From NCBI RefSeq assembly GCF_048984525.1, contig NZ_JBMGJC010000008.1, positions 158,748 through 222,747 on the forward strand: DNA of 64,000 nucleotides. The letters are read 5' to 3'. Position 1 is the stretch's first letter, and every line of letters begins with the position of its first letter. Shown in pieces: positions 33,895-43,106 of the stretch. Made by a program: the position numbers and the translations under genes. The notes under the pieces are model-generated. The model had not been told where the DNA came from and made no database searches. It saw nothing but the letters and a program-made list of their open reading frames with translations. The DNA is from Syntrophopropionicum propionicicum_A (GTDB lineage Bacteria; Bacillota; Desulfotomaculia; Desulfotomaculales; Pelotomaculaceae).

Positions 33895-34962
33895 TTATAC
33901 TTTTATAATGCGGCCCCCCGCGGCTTTCTTCAGACGGTTCATGACTGCCAGCCCCACACCTTTTTCCTCCAGGCCTTCCGCAAAAATAATATCCACGCCC
34001 ATCTCGTTGAAACGGCGCAATGCGGAGTATAACCCCGCAGCCACTGTTTCCGGTTTGTCCCTGCGGCCGGCGACAACCACCTCCCCCACCGTGGAGTAAT
34101 CGCTGCTGTCGGAGTAAGTCAGGATGCCTGCCCGCCTGCCGCCGCCCGCTTCCACACGGGCCATTTCCAGGATTTTCGAGGCCACCGCCGGCTGGCTTCC
34201 CGTCACCAGCAGGAGCGGGGCCCGGGGCGCGTAGTGAGTGTATTTCATACCCGGCGAACGCGGGCTTTCTCCGTCGCAATAGCCCGATATGGCGTCACGG
34301 TCGACCTCTACCCGGCCAAGACAGGCTCTCAATTCTTCCGGAGTAATCCCTCCCGGCCTTAAAATGATCGGCACCTGTGAGGTCAGGTCAAGGACAGTTG
34401 ATTCGACCCCGACCCCGGCCGGCCCACCGTCCAAAATGGCATCAATGCGGCCGTCGAGATCCTGCACAACATGTTCAGCCCGCGTGGGGCTCGGTTTTCC
34501 CGACAGGTTGGCGCTGGGCGCAGCCACAGGAACTCCGGCCGCTTTTATTAAAGCCAGAGCGACCGGGTGGTCAGGCATGCGGACCGCTACAGTCGTAAGT
34601 CCGGCTGTAACCGCTTCAGGCACTCCAGTTCCAGCGGGCAGGATAATGGTAAGGGGGCCTGGCCAAAATGCGTCCATAAGGATTTCCGCCGCGGCGGAAA
34701 TGCTCGCGGCCAGGGCGTTTAGCTGACTGCGGAAAGCGACATGCACAATAATCGGGTTGTCGGGCGGACGCCCCTTCGCTTCAAAAATCCTGGCCACCGC
34801 CAGGCCGTTCGTCGCGTCGGCGCCGAGTCCGTAAACAGTTTCTGTGGGAAAGGCCACCAAGCCTCCCCCGCGCAGGATCAGCCCGGCCTCGGCTATGGCG
34901 TCGGCCTCCGGGTGGGCCTGGTCAACTTTTATGTAACGTGTATTTATACGGTTACCTGACAC
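33895..34962 (-). CDS. tsaC: L-threonylcarbamoyladenylate synthase (Sua5 type)
   Basis: The 355-aa protein has an N-terminal YrdC domain (GGGLVAFPTETVYGLGADAT, KGRPPDNPIIVHV, VAAPSANLSGKPSPT, DGGPAGVGVESTVLDL). Its extra C-terminal Sua5 domain (SPGMKYTHYAPRAPLLLVTG onward) distinguishes Sua5 from short TsaC. It makes threonylcarbamoyl-AMP for the t6A base of ANN-reading tRNAs. A GTG start follows CGAGGT. It is next to prmC and prfA, a conserved translation-related cluster. Confidence 0.95.
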   Translation of the reverse strand: MSGNRINTRYIKVDQAHPEADAIAEAGLILRGGGLVAFPTETVYGLGADATNGLAVARIFEAKGRPPDNPIIVHVAFRSQLNALAASISAAAEILMDAFWPGPLTIILPAGTGVPEAVTAGLTTVAVRMPDHPVALALIKAAGVPVAAPSANLSGKPSPTRAEHVVQDLDGRIDAILDGGPAGVGVESTVLDLTSQVPIILRPGGITPEELRACLGRVEVDRDAISGYCDGESPRSPGMKYTHYAPRAPLLLVTGSQPAVASKILEMARVEAGGGRRAGILTYSDSSDYSTVGEVVVAGRRDKPETVAAGLYSALRRFNEMGVDIIFAEGLEEKGVGLAVMNRLKKAAGGRIIKV

Positions 34963-35052
34963 GGCGCGCGACCTCGTATCTAAAACTGGTATCTAAAACT
35001 GGGTTTCGTTTAGCATTTTTCAATTATAATGCGTATTATCCCTATTTTCAAC

Positions 35053-35110
35053 CGTGCGACAAGGGGGACGGTTCTCGCTGTCGCATTTCTCCTGCAACGT
35101 GTGACATGAG
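35053..35110. repeat. REP-like element (GCGACAAGGGGGACGGTTCTC core)
   Basis: GTGCGACAAGGGGGACGGTTC and TGTCGCATTTCTCCTGC form an imperfect inverted pair related to the copy at 20545-20590. The 34963-35247 gap holds no gene. Confidence 0.65.
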
Positions 35111-35187
35111 GCGTGGGTAGGAATCACGGGGATGTTGCTATTGATTCCTTTAAATCGGGGGCATTCCTCAGCCCCGATACACCCCGT

Positions 35188-35262
35188 TATTGTAGGGTCA
35201 AATTTATCCGACCAATGTGCGGCTAAAGCGACCTTAAGTTCCAGGTCTCATTTCTCACGTCT
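35188..35262. repeat. Degenerate double-dyad element and heptamer units running into prmC
   Basis: TTGTAGGGTCAAATTTATCC and GTGCGGCTAAAGCGACC resemble a decayed copy of the element at 40088-40138. Heptamer units GGTCTCA, TTTCTCA, CGTCTCA (35245-35262) overlap the prmC 3' end. Confidence 0.6.
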
Positions 35263-36111
35263 CAATCTGGCCGCAACCAGCCTGTCAAGACCGGCCAGGT
35301 CCTGCCGCACCTTCGTTTCCCAGACCTGCGGATCAAACAGCGCCTGGGCCTGCCGCCCCTGATCGAACCCAATTTCTATCAGCAGGAAGCCGCCTTTTTT
35401 CAAGAAGGCCGCGGCTTCAGGAACGAGCCGGCGGTAATGTTCCAGCCCGTCTTTTCCCCCGTCAAGAGCAAGGCGCGGCTCAAACATGCTGACCTCTCCG
35501 GGCAGCCCGGAGAGGTCATTTTCCGCGATATAAGGCAAATTGGCGGCAATCAGATCAACCCCACCCGCCGCCAGGCAGCCGTGCAGCGGCTGTATAAGGT
35601 CACCCGGGTGCAGGAGCACCCTGCCGCTCACACCGTGCCTGGTGCTGTTAAGCCTGGCCACCTCCAGGGCTTCCGTGGAGCGATCGGTCGCATAAACCAG
35701 GGCTTCCCTGTTGAAATAAGCCAGGCTCACGCCGATAGCCCCGCTGCCGGTCCCTACATCTATCACCAGCGGAAACGGCGGCATCACTTTTAGAGCGTTC
35801 TCCACCAGCAGCTCGGTTTCAGGCCTTGGAATCAAAACAGAGCTATTTACAAAAAAATTGAGGCCCATAAATTCCTTGTGCCCGGTGATGTAGGCCACCG
35901 GCTCACCGGAGAGCCTCCTGCTGGTAAAATTATTATATTGGACAGCCTCATCATCTCTCAGAGGCCGGTCCCAATCACGGTAAAGCTCCGCTCTTTCCAG
36001 GCCGGTGACATGCGAAAGGAGCACCTCGGCGTCCAGGGCAGCTGAGCCTATACCGCGGCTATTAAATTTTTCCCTTGCTGCCTTAAGCGCGGATTTAATT
36101 GTACCGGCCAA
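35248..36111 (-). CDS. prmC: Release factor glutamine methyltransferase (PrmC/HemK)
   Basis: The methyltransferase has the helical N-terminal domain (SAALDAEVLLSHVTG), the SAM motif VIDVGTGSGAIGVSLAYF and the catalytic motif, here NLPY (LIAANLPYIAEND) rather than the usual NPPY. It methylates the GGQ Gln of release factors. I prefer the TTG at 36111, which follows GAGGTG and gives 287 aa with a normal N-terminus. A GTG at 36153 would add 14 residues but has no properly spaced ribosome site. The last residues (RLRREK) are read from heptamer units. Confidence 0.93.
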   Translation of the reverse strand: MAGTIKSALKAAREKFNSRGIGSAALDAEVLLSHVTGLERAELYRDWDRPLRDDEAVQYNNFTSRRLSGEPVAYITGHKEFMGLNFFVNSSVLIPRPETELLVENALKVMPPFPLVIDVGTGSGAIGVSLAYFNREALVYATDRSTEALEVARLNSTRHGVSGRVLLHPGDLIQPLHGCLAAGGVDLIAANLPYIAENDLSGLPGEVSMFEPRLALDGGKDGLEHYRRLVPEAAAFLKKGGFLLIEIGFDQGRQAQALFDPQVWETKVRQDLAGLDRLVAARLRREK

Positions 36112-36157
36112 ATCTTTTTCACCTCGCGCGCCCTTTGAGAAGCCCGGGCACACCCTC

Positions 36158-37225
36158 TTAATCCACCTGCCTCAAACGCTCGGCCTGGTCGGTAGTGATA
36201 AGGGTGTCGATAGTTTCGTCCAGGTCCCCTTCCAGCACCGCGTCCAGCTTGTGCAGCGTAAGGCCGATACGGTGGTCGGTAACCCTGTTTTGGGGGAAGT
36301 TATAGGTCCTGATCCGCTCGCTGCGGTCTCCCGAACCTACCATTGATTTTCTGGTGCTGGCCACTTTTTGCTGCTGTTCTTCCTGCACCTGGTCAAGCAG
36401 ACGGGCCCTTAGAACTTTCATCGCCTTGTCCTTGTTTTTGTGCTGCGATTTCTCATCCTGCATGGAAACCACTATTCCAGAGGGGATGTGCGTTATCCGC
36501 ACCGCGGACTGGGTCGTGTTCACTGATTGGCCGCCGTGGCCGGACGCGCAGAACACGTCTATCCTTAAATCATTGGGGTCGATTTCAAGGTCCACTTCCT
36601 CCGCTTCAGGCAAAACCGCTACCGTAGCAGCGGAAGTGTGAATACGCCCCCCCGACTCGGTGGAGGGGATGCGCTGGACCCGGTGGACGCCGCTTTCAAA
36701 TTTTAAACGGCTGTACGCCCCCCTGCCCTGAATAAGAAAGACCAATTCTTTGAAGCCGCCGATATCCGTATAGTTGGCGTTTAACACTTCGGTCTTCCAG
36801 CCCTGCCGCTCGGCGTAACGGGAATACATCCGGAACAGGTCCGCCGCGAACAGCGCGGCCTCCTCACCGCCTGTGCCGGCGCGTATCTCCAGGATGACGT
36901 TTTTCTCGTCGTTGGGGTCCTTAGGAAGCAGCAGCACCTTGAGGCGCTGCTCCAAGACTTCTTTCTTTTCCACGAGATCATCCAGTTCAGCCTGGGCCAT
37001 ATCACGCATTTCAGCGTCGTCTTCTTCATCCAGAAGGGTTTTTGCTTCCTGGATTTCCCTGACTATCTTCTTGAAATCGCGATATGCGGCGACCAGGTCG
37101 GTCAGGTCGGCATGGGCCTTGACATACTGCTGCCAGCGGGCCAGGTCTGATATTATTTCGGGGTCGCCGATCATATTCCCCAGTTCTTCATATTTTTCCT
37201 CAAGGCTGTCCAGTTTTTGCAGCAC
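36158..37225 (-). CDS. prfA: Peptide chain release factor 1
   Basis: The 355-aa protein has the GGQ loop SGHGGQSVNTTQSAVRITH and the RF1-type anticodon region of domain 2 (IPSTESGGRIHTSAATVAVL). It reads UAA and UAG stop codons. A GTG start follows AGGAGGG. It lies directly upstream of prmC, whose product modifies its GGQ glutamine, and two bases after the DUF1385 gene. Confidence 0.97.
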   Translation of the reverse strand: MLQKLDSLEEKYEELGNMIGDPEIISDLARWQQYVKAHADLTDLVAAYRDFKKIVREIQEAKTLLDEEDDAEMRDMAQAELDDLVEKKEVLEQRLKVLLLPKDPNDEKNVILEIRAGTGGEEAALFAADLFRMYSRYAERQGWKTEVLNANYTDIGGFKELVFLIQGRGAYSRLKFESGVHRVQRIPSTESGGRIHTSAATVAVLPEAEEVDLEIDPNDLRIDVFCASGHGGQSVNTTQSAVRITHIPSGIVVSMQDEKSQHKNKDKAMKVLRARLLDQVQEEQQQKVASTRKSMVGSGDRSERIRTYNFPQNRVTDHRIGLTLHKLDAVLEGDLDETIDTLITTDQAERLRQVD

Positions 37226-37227
37226 TA

Positions 37228-38097
37228 TTAATTACCCTCCTTCAGCACAGCCTTAAAAGCCGAAATCGCTACTTCCACCTGCCCGTCGTCAGGCGGGTTG
37301 GTGGTCAGTTTCTGAAGCCACATTCCCGGCGCTATCAATACTCGGCATAGCGGGGCAGTGGCGTACTTACCAGATAGTTTAACCAATTCATAAGAAATTC
37401 CCGCTACCACCGGCAGTAAAAGCACCCGGGAGAGGATCCTCCACCACAGCACCTGTTGTCCCAACAATGAAAAAATCAAAATGCTGATTACTATGACTAT
37501 TAAAAGAAAACTGGTGCCGCACCTGGGATGCAGGGTTTTATAGCGCTGGACCCTCTCCACTACAAGCTCGTCTCCAGCCTCAAAGGCGTTTATGACTTTA
37601 TGCTCCGCCCCGTGGTACTGGAAAACGCGCTTGATGTCCTCCAGCCTGCCGATGGCTACCACGTAGATCAGGAATACGGCAATCCGGAAAAATCCTTCAA
37701 TAAAATTCTGCACCAGGCTGCCGGGGGCAATTTTTATCAAAAGGTGCGCTGCGGCGGTGGGAATCACTGCGAAAAGCAGGATCGCCAGGCCCAAAGACAA
37801 AATGATAGTAATTATAATCTCCTTTGCGGTCAGCTGTTCTTCTTCATCATCAGTGGCCTGGCTGGCGGAAAAGGACAACGCCTCAATCCCCATCACCAGG
37901 GACTCGATAAGCACGATCACCCCGCGCACAAAAGGCCATTTTAAAAAGGGCACCCTCTTTGTGATTGAGCCTACTTCTTTTTCATCAACCAGGATAGACT
38001 GATCGGGCTTGCGGACCGCAACAGCCCGTCTGTCCGGGCCGCGCATCATCACGCCTTCTATAACAGCCTGGCCTCCATACTGGTACGGGGAACCCAT
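37228..38097 (-). CDS. DUF1385 (YqhQ-type) membrane protein
   Basis: The 289-aa protein begins YQYGGQAVIEGVMMRGPDRR, the DUF1385 signature, followed by a TM-rich middle (IIITIILSLGLAILLFAVIP) and YHGAEHKVINAFEAGDELV and HPRCGTSFLLIVIVIS. The family is conserved in spore-forming firmicutes and often lies between rpmE and prfA, as here. Its function is not established. The His/Cys-containing motifs suggest metal or cofactor binding, but that is inference. Confidence 0.9.
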   Translation of the reverse strand: MGSPYQYGGQAVIEGVMMRGPDRRAVAVRKPDQSILVDEKEVGSITKRVPFLKWPFVRGVIVLIESLVMGIEALSFSASQATDDEEEQLTAKEIIITIILSLGLAILLFAVIPTAAAHLLIKIAPGSLVQNFIEGFFRIAVFLIYVVAIGRLEDIKRVFQYHGAEHKVINAFEAGDELVVERVQRYKTLHPRCGTSFLLIVIVISILIFSLLGQQVLWWRILSRVLLLPVVAGISYELVKLSGKYATAPLCRVLIAPGMWLQKLTTNPPDDGQVEVAISAFKAVLKEGN

Positions 38098-38147
38098 GAT
38101 ATCACCCCTTTAGTAGAAATAGCAGAGCGCCTGCTCTGCTACCTGTC

Positions 38148-38351
38148 TTACTTCGTCAAGCCGTATTTTTTACGGAATCGTTCAGCCCTGCCGCCTGTGT
38201 CGATTGTCCGCTGCGTGCCGGTGTAGAAAGGGTGGCACTTGGAACATATTTCAACCCGCAGTTCTTTTTTTGTTGAGCCGGTTTCAAAAGTCTCGCCGCA
38301 AACGCACGAAACCTTGGCGGTCCCGTATTTGGGATGTATGTTTTCTTTCAC
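38148..38351 (-). CDS. rpmE: 50S ribosomal protein L31 (zinc-binding type)
   Basis: The 67-aa protein begins MKENIHPKYGTAKVSCVCGE and has a second cysteine pair in VEICSKCHPFYTGTQ, so it is the C+ (zinc-binding) form of L31. The end RAERFRKKYGL is typical. It lies upstream of the DUF1385 gene and prfA. Confidence 0.97.
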   Translation of the reverse strand: MKENIHPKYGTAKVSCVCGETFETGSTKKELRVEICSKCHPFYTGTQRTIDTGGRAERFRKKYGLTK

Positions 38352-38479
38352 TTAACTCACCTCACTTGTAAAGAAAAACGGACTTCCTAATTATAGCACA
38401 CGCGATTACAACCCGCAAGAATAAACTAATCCATTGTTAAAATGAATTATAGCAATGAATTATAGCAAGCTATTCTTAT

Positions 38480-38751
38480 AAAAAATTTTCACAGGATTAA
38501 CAGGATTAAAAAGATTAACAAGATTTAAATTTAAGAGTCCATGGTGTTGAAACCAGCTGCTCCATTGTGGCAGCGTCGAAACAAGGAATGGGGACACACC
38601 GGAGCCAAGCGGATTCAACGACATGGAGACTTTGTCTATAACCTGAAATAAATATACATTTATTTAACATTATTAATCCTGTAAATCCTGATAATCTTGT
38701 AAATCCTGTGTAAATTGTTTTAAATCCTTTCAATTTGTTTGTGTTTACTTA
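38480..38751. repeat. Nonamer-repeat island 5 with an embedded REP-like fragment
   Basis: The left array (TTTTCACAGGATTAACAGG) spans about 38485-38525. The right inverted array spans about 38670-38735 and ends beside the radical SAM stop codon (minus strand TAAGTAAACACAAAC). The centre contains GGAATGGGGACACACCGG (about 38585-38602), a REP-like core. The 397-bp gap holds no gene. Confidence 0.75.
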
Positions 38752-40011
38752 CCGCACCGGCTTGCTGAAGTTTCCCACTGCAAGGCCTGGCACCTCCAGC
38801 ATGGATTCGACCATCTCAGGTATGCCGATAATATTTCCGCTGCCTGCCGGCAGCTTTTTAAGCAGAAAGTCCGGATCTATATTGAGGTTGCGCAGCTGGA
38901 TCAGGTTTATCCCTGTATCACGCACCAGGTTCAATATCGCCTCGACCTCTTCCTCCCGGTCGGTCAGTCCGGGAAAAACAAGCAGGTTCAAAGAAGTATA
39001 TACGCCGCTTGATACCGCGCATTTTATCGACCGCCTCACATCTGACAGCCCGAATCCTGATGGACGGTGGTAGGCGTTGTAGGTATCCTCCCTGGCGCTG
39101 ATCATACTGACCCGGATGGCATCAAGCCCGGCCCGGCAGATTTCGGCGACACTATCTGTGTAGCCGGCGTTGCTGTTCATATTGATAGTGCCGAGTCCGG
39201 CAGACGCCCTGATTTTTTCTATCGACCGGACTAATGTCCGGGCTGCCAGGGAAGGCTCCCCCTCACAGCCTTGCCCGAAGCTGATTATAGCTCCTTCACC
39301 GCTCTGCAGGTGGGGTGTTGCTGCTTCGGCCACTTCTTCCGGCGTTGGAGTGAAGTTTATCCGCGACTGCGGCGAAGGGCAGCACTCCGAGCTCTGCAGG
39401 GATATGCAGCCCAGACAGCCCGAGTTGCATAACTGAGAAACCGGGATACCGCCTTCCCAGCGGCCGTAAAAAATGTTCTGGGCCGTATAGCAGTGGTAAT
39501 CAAGGCTGCAGTGGGCCAGCTGGCGCAGAATCCTGTTGTCGGGGCAACTTTCCAGTTTCTGTTTGACCAGGGCCGGCAGGTCATCCGTGTCATAAAATGC
39601 CGGATCCCAGCGCCGGGGGTTGTCCGTCGCCCTTGCGGCAGCATATAGTTCTCCGTCCCTGCAAGCCACAGCGGTGTACCCGAACAGAGGCAGGGGCTGA
39701 TCGCCTTTATCCCTGCTGTAAGCCGGCAGCAGGACACGGGTAAAACCCTGCGGCAAAAGTGCGCCCACTGCCCAGACCGGCCCCTCCTGCCACGGATTGC
39801 TCCTCAGCAGAGTGAAGCGGCCGCTGGAGGTAATACCCACCGGTTTACCCCCCGGCACCAGCACCAGTGATGCTCCCGCCGGCAGTTTTTCAAGGTCGTC
39901 ACCGGTCAATTCCACAAACCTGTCTCCGGTTCTCCCGGCGGCACGCAGGCTGTGGTGGTCGTACAGCTGCCCGTTGTTCCCGGCAAATACAAGGCGGTAC
40001 AGCATCTCCAC
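38749..40011 (-). CDS. Radical SAM protein of unknown substrate
   Basis: The 420-aa protein has the radical SAM cluster motif CNSGCLGC (Cys195, Cys199, Cys202), followed by IISFGQGCEGEPSLAARTLV (the GGE-like SAM-contact region), and NMNSNAGYTDSV with GLDAIRVSMISAREDTYNAY. About 190 residues with no clear family precede the motif; they include LTGDDLEKLPAGASLVLVPG. The C-terminal part resembles radical SAM oxidoreductases. No partner gene identifies a substrate: it lies between rpmE and the LysM/M23 gene. CCPSPQ after the motif adds two more cysteines. Confidence 0.85.
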   Translation of the reverse strand: MEMLYRLVFAGNNGQLYDHHSLRAAGRTGDRFVELTGDDLEKLPAGASLVLVPGGKPVGITSSGRFTLLRSNPWQEGPVWAVGALLPQGFTRVLLPAYSRDKGDQPLPLFGYTAVACRDGELYAAARATDNPRRWDPAFYDTDDLPALVKQKLESCPDNRILRQLAHCSLDYHCYTAQNIFYGRWEGGIPVSQLCNSGCLGCISLQSSECCPSPQSRINFTPTPEEVAEAATPHLQSGEGAIISFGQGCEGEPSLAARTLVRSIEKIRASAGLGTINMNSNAGYTDSVAEICRAGLDAIRVSMISAREDTYNAYHRPSGFGLSDVRRSIKCAVSSGVYTSLNLLVFPGLTDREEEVEAILNLVRDTGINLIQLRNLNIDPDFLLKKLPAGSGNIIGIPEMVESMLEVPGLAVGNFSKPVR

Positions 40012-40059
40012 CCCCTCTGTCCAGATCCCGGAATATTATATATTATTTGATGGGCAAAG

Positions 40060-40190
40060 GTAAAGCAGGAGTGAGACGTGAGAGCTGTAGGTGCGGCTTC
40101 AGCCGCACATCTTTGGCGGGATAAATCCCGCCCTACAGCGAAATACCCGGATACCCACGACTCACGACCCACGTCCCACGACCAAAGAGA
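40060..40190. repeat. Double-dyad element flanked by heptamer arrays
   Basis: 40088-40138 holds GTAGGTGCGGCTTCAGCCGC and GGCGGGATAAATCCCGCCC, two adjacent palindromes. It is flanked by GAGTGAGACGTGAGAG (about 40068-40083) and by in-phase CACGACT, CACGACC, CACGTCC, CACGACC units (about 40155-40182). The element is nearly identical to the inverted copy at 44036-44083. Confidence 0.85.
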
Positions 40191-40226
40191 GGCCGCTGTG
40201 GCAGCGGCCCCTCATGTTTGGGTTGT

Positions 40227-41117
40227 TTATCCGTAATAGATTGTACTTTCAAGATATGGCAACGGGTCAAGGGGTACGCCGTTCTTCCGCACTTCCAGGT
40301 GCAGGTGCGGACCGGTTGAACGGCCGGTATTGCCCGACAGGGCAATGATAGCCCCCGCGTCAACATTCCTGCCTTCAGTTACCACCAGCCTTGAACAGTG
40401 CGCGTACAGCGTGCGGACACCGCCGCCATGATCAACGATTACAGCCAGCCCGTAGGTTCCCCTGGGGCCGGCGAAAATGACCCGGCCGCCGGATGTAACC
40501 CTTACGGGAGTACCTTCTTCCACCGCGATGTCAACGCCCTCGTGGGGCCTGCCGTCCCTTATCCCGAAACGGGAAGTTACAGCTCCAAGCAGAGGCCAGG
40601 ACAGCGGCGGCAGGTCCGCCAGGCTGGCGGATACATACGTTAGCCCCGCGCCTCTTGCGCTGTACGGCACATTGATTTTCTGGCCGACAGCGATCCGGTC
40701 CAAATTAGACAGGCCGTTCCTTGAACCGATTACACTTAAGTCCACCATATACATACGGGCGATGTCAGACAGGGTTTCCCCCGGTTTAACACAGTGTACA
40801 ACACAGTCAGAGGGCACTTTCAAAACCTGTCCCGCATGGATCCGGTCATGGTCCGGCAGGTTATTGGCAGCGGCCAGGCTTTCTACGGTCAACCCGTTTC
40901 TCCTGGCGATCTCCGACAGGGTTTCCCCCGCTTTCACCTGGTAGATAGCCTGCGGTGCTGACACGGTTATAACCGGCGGTGAAATATAAGGGGCGTCCTC
41001 CACGATCAATTCATCCAGCCGCGCAAAAGCGGGACTGGCCGTCCAAAGGACTGCCGCGGCAGTTACGGCCGCTGCCAGAGCCCTGACTTTATACAGTTTA
41101 ATTTTAAAGATTTGCAT
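40227..41117 (-). CDS. Secreted M23 peptidase with two LysM domains
   Basis: The 296-aa protein has a signal peptide (VRALAAAVTAAAVLWTASPA). Two LysM units follow (YQVKAGETLSEIARRNGLTV; HCVKPGETLSDIARMYMVDL), then an M23 domain with the zinc ligands in RPHEGVDIAVEEG and the HxH motif in TGPHLHLEV. It should bind and cleave peptidoglycan as an endopeptidase. It resembles proteins of the spore/cell-wall LysM-M23 group. It is encoded between rho and the radical SAM gene. Confidence 0.93.
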   Translation of the reverse strand: MQIFKIKLYKVRALAAAVTAAAVLWTASPAFARLDELIVEDAPYISPPVITVSAPQAIYQVKAGETLSEIARRNGLTVESLAAANNLPDHDRIHAGQVLKVPSDCVVHCVKPGETLSDIARMYMVDLSVIGSRNGLSNLDRIAVGQKINVPYSARGAGLTYVSASLADLPPLSWPLLGAVTSRFGIRDGRPHEGVDIAVEEGTPVRVTSGGRVIFAGPRGTYGLAVIVDHGGGVRTLYAHCSRLVVTEGRNVDAGAIIALSGNTGRSTGPHLHLEVRKNGVPLDPLPYLESTIYYG

Positions 41118-41204
41118 AAAAAAATCACCTCTTCATAAAAGCAAATCAATTGATAGCATTACCAGAAGAGGCAATCTTTATACATGAATCTAAATTATAT
41201 TATC

Positions 41205-42518
41205 TTACAGCGAAATTTCTTTACCTCCCGCATTGCGCCTGCCGGTTGCGGAAACTTCCGCACGCCGCAGGTGCTGGAAAGCCTGCAGGAGGTCGCGGTT
41301 GGTTTTTGTCCGCTTCATTTGCTCGACCAGCATCTCCATGGCTTCCCATGGAGCCGCGCCGACGGTGGCCTTGCGAAACTGCCAGATCATCTCCAGCTCG
41401 TCTCTGGAGAGCAGGAGTTCCTCTTTGCGTGTTCCCGAACGCAGCACATCAATGGCCGGAAAGAGCCTCCTCTCCGCCAGCCGGCGGTCGAGGATCAACT
41501 CCATGTTGCCAGTGCCTTTGAATTCCTCAAATATAACATCGTCCATCCTGCTCCCGGTGTCAATCAGGGCTGTTGCCAGAATAGTCAGGCTGCCGCCTTC
41601 CTCCAGGTTGCGCGCCGCTCCAAAAAACCTTTTGGGTTTGTGCAGGGCTGACGGGTCCACACCCCCGGACAGCGTTCTCCCGCTGGGAGGCACCACCAGG
41701 TTGTGCGCCCTGGCCAGCCGGGTAATGCTGTCCAGCAGTATTACAACGTCATATTTATGCTCGACCAGGCGCTTGGCCCGCTCTAAAACCATATCAGCCA
41801 CTTTTACGTGGTTTTCAGGGGGCTCGTCAAAAGTTGAACTGACTACCTCGCCATCTACTGAACGCTCGATGTCAGTAACTTCCTCCGGCCGCTCGTCTAT
41901 TAACAGGACCAGGAGATAAACTTCCGGGTGGTTTGTGGTTATACTGTTGGCGATCTCTTTGAGGAGAATAGTCTTGCCTGCTTTGGGCGGAGATACAATC
42001 AAACCGCGCTGGCCTTTGCCAATAGGAGCCAACAGGTCTATAATCCGGGTGGAGAACTTATCCTGCCTTGTTTCCAGAGTAATCCGTTCCTGCGGATAAA
42101 GTGGGGTAAACCCGTCAAAGTGCAGCCTTTCGGAAGCCAGTTCCGGGTCCTCGCCATTTATCTGCTCCACCCGCAGCAGGGCGAAATACCGTTCGCTGTC
42201 CTTGGGGCGCCGCACCTGCCCGGCTACAAGGTCGCCGGTGCGCATGTCAAAGCGCCTGATTTGTGACAGCGATACATAAATATCGTCGTTGCTGGGGAGG
42301 TACTGAAATGGCCTCAGGAATCCGTATCCGTCAGGCAGGATTTCCAGAACACCCTTGGCGTATAAAAACCCGGTTTTTTCGGTCTGGGTCTTCAGGATCT
42401 CAAATATAAGCTCTTTTTTCCGCAGCTTATAATAGCCGGGCAACTCAAGCTCCTTCGCTATTTTGTATAGCTCGACCATGGTTTTGCTTTCGAGGTCGGT
42501 ATATTTCAAAGGCAACAC
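41205..42518 (-). CDS. rho: Transcription termination factor Rho
   Basis: The 437-aa helicase has the N-terminal Rho domain (SKTMVELYKIAKELELPGYY), the RNA-binding cold-shock-like region (LEILPDGYGFLRPFQYLPSN, DIYVSLSQIRRFDMRTGDLV), the Walker A LIVSPPKAGKTILLKEI, and VYLLVLLIDERPEEVTDIER. The GTG at 42518 or an in-frame TTG at 42509, which follows AGGGGTG at better spacing, could start the protein. It hexamerises on untranslated RNA. The window has few strong terminators in its housekeeping block, consistent with Rho use. Confidence 0.96.
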   Translation of the reverse strand: MLPLKYTDLESKTMVELYKIAKELELPGYYKLRKKELIFEILKTQTEKTGFLYAKGVLEILPDGYGFLRPFQYLPSNDDIYVSLSQIRRFDMRTGDLVAGQVRRPKDSERYFALLRVEQINGEDPELASERLHFDGFTPLYPQERITLETRQDKFSTRIIDLLAPIGKGQRGLIVSPPKAGKTILLKEIANSITTNHPEVYLLVLLIDERPEEVTDIERSVDGEVVSSTFDEPPENHVKVADMVLERAKRLVEHKYDVVILLDSITRLARAHNLVVPPSGRTLSGGVDPSALHKPKRFFGAARNLEEGGSLTILATALIDTGSRMDDVIFEEFKGTGNMELILDRRLAERRLFPAIDVLRSGTRKEELLLSRDELEMIWQFRKATVGAAPWEAMEMLVEQMKRTKTNRDLLQAFQHLRRAEVSATGRRNAGGKEISL

Positions 42519-42568
42519 CCCTAACTTAGGCGAATAATAATCAATTTTATAACCAAAGGAATAGGGTT

Positions 42569-43084
42569 TTATGCGCCCCGCCGCTGTTTACGCCTGATTA
42601 TATAGATCAAGAGAGCGTACACAATAAACCATGCCAGCACCGCGTTTATAACGCTGCCAAGGAGGAAGGGGTATCCGTGCTCGACCAGCCCGGCCAAAAA
42701 ATTACTCATTACCGTTCCGCCCGCGAACTGGATATCGGGTCCGGGCAGGTCACCAAGTATAGCTCTTCCGACAAACAGGTTTATAGTATAGAAAAACGGC
42801 ACTGCCAGCTTGAAAAATATAACCGTGCATACCGCGGCCGCCGGGTTGCAGCGGGCAAGGCGGGCTACCAGATAGGAAAGGGGGATACTGATAATCGGTA
42901 TGGGAAGAAAATCAAAGGCGAAGCCCAAAGCCACCCCCTGGGCTATTTTTTTGGGAGAGTCGGGCAAACTCATCATCCTTTTATAGTATGCCCTGACACA
43001 ATCTATAACAGGGGACGCAATCCTTTTCCTAAAATATAATATACTTTCGGCAATCACAATAATACTCCTTTTTAAAATGGTCAC
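42569..43084 (-). CDS. DUF2062-type membrane protein
   Basis: The 171-aa protein shows the DUF2062 pattern: SPKKIAQGVALGFAFDFLPI, then hydrophobic segments IPLSYLVARLARCNPAAAVC and FFYTINLFVGRAILG, and a C-terminal span VINAVLAWFIVYALLIYII with a basic end (RRKQRRGA). Its function is unknown. It lies between rho and the fsa aldolase gene on the same strand. Confidence 0.8.
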   Translation of the reverse strand: MTILKRSIIVIAESILYFRKRIASPVIDCVRAYYKRMMSLPDSPKKIAQGVALGFAFDFLPIPIISIPLSYLVARLARCNPAAAVCTVIFFKLAVPFFYTINLFVGRAILGDLPGPDIQFAGGTVMSNFLAGLVEHGYPFLLGSVINAVLAWFIVYALLIYIIRRKQRRGA

Positions 43085-43106
43085 AAACCTTAAACATTAT
43101 ACGACA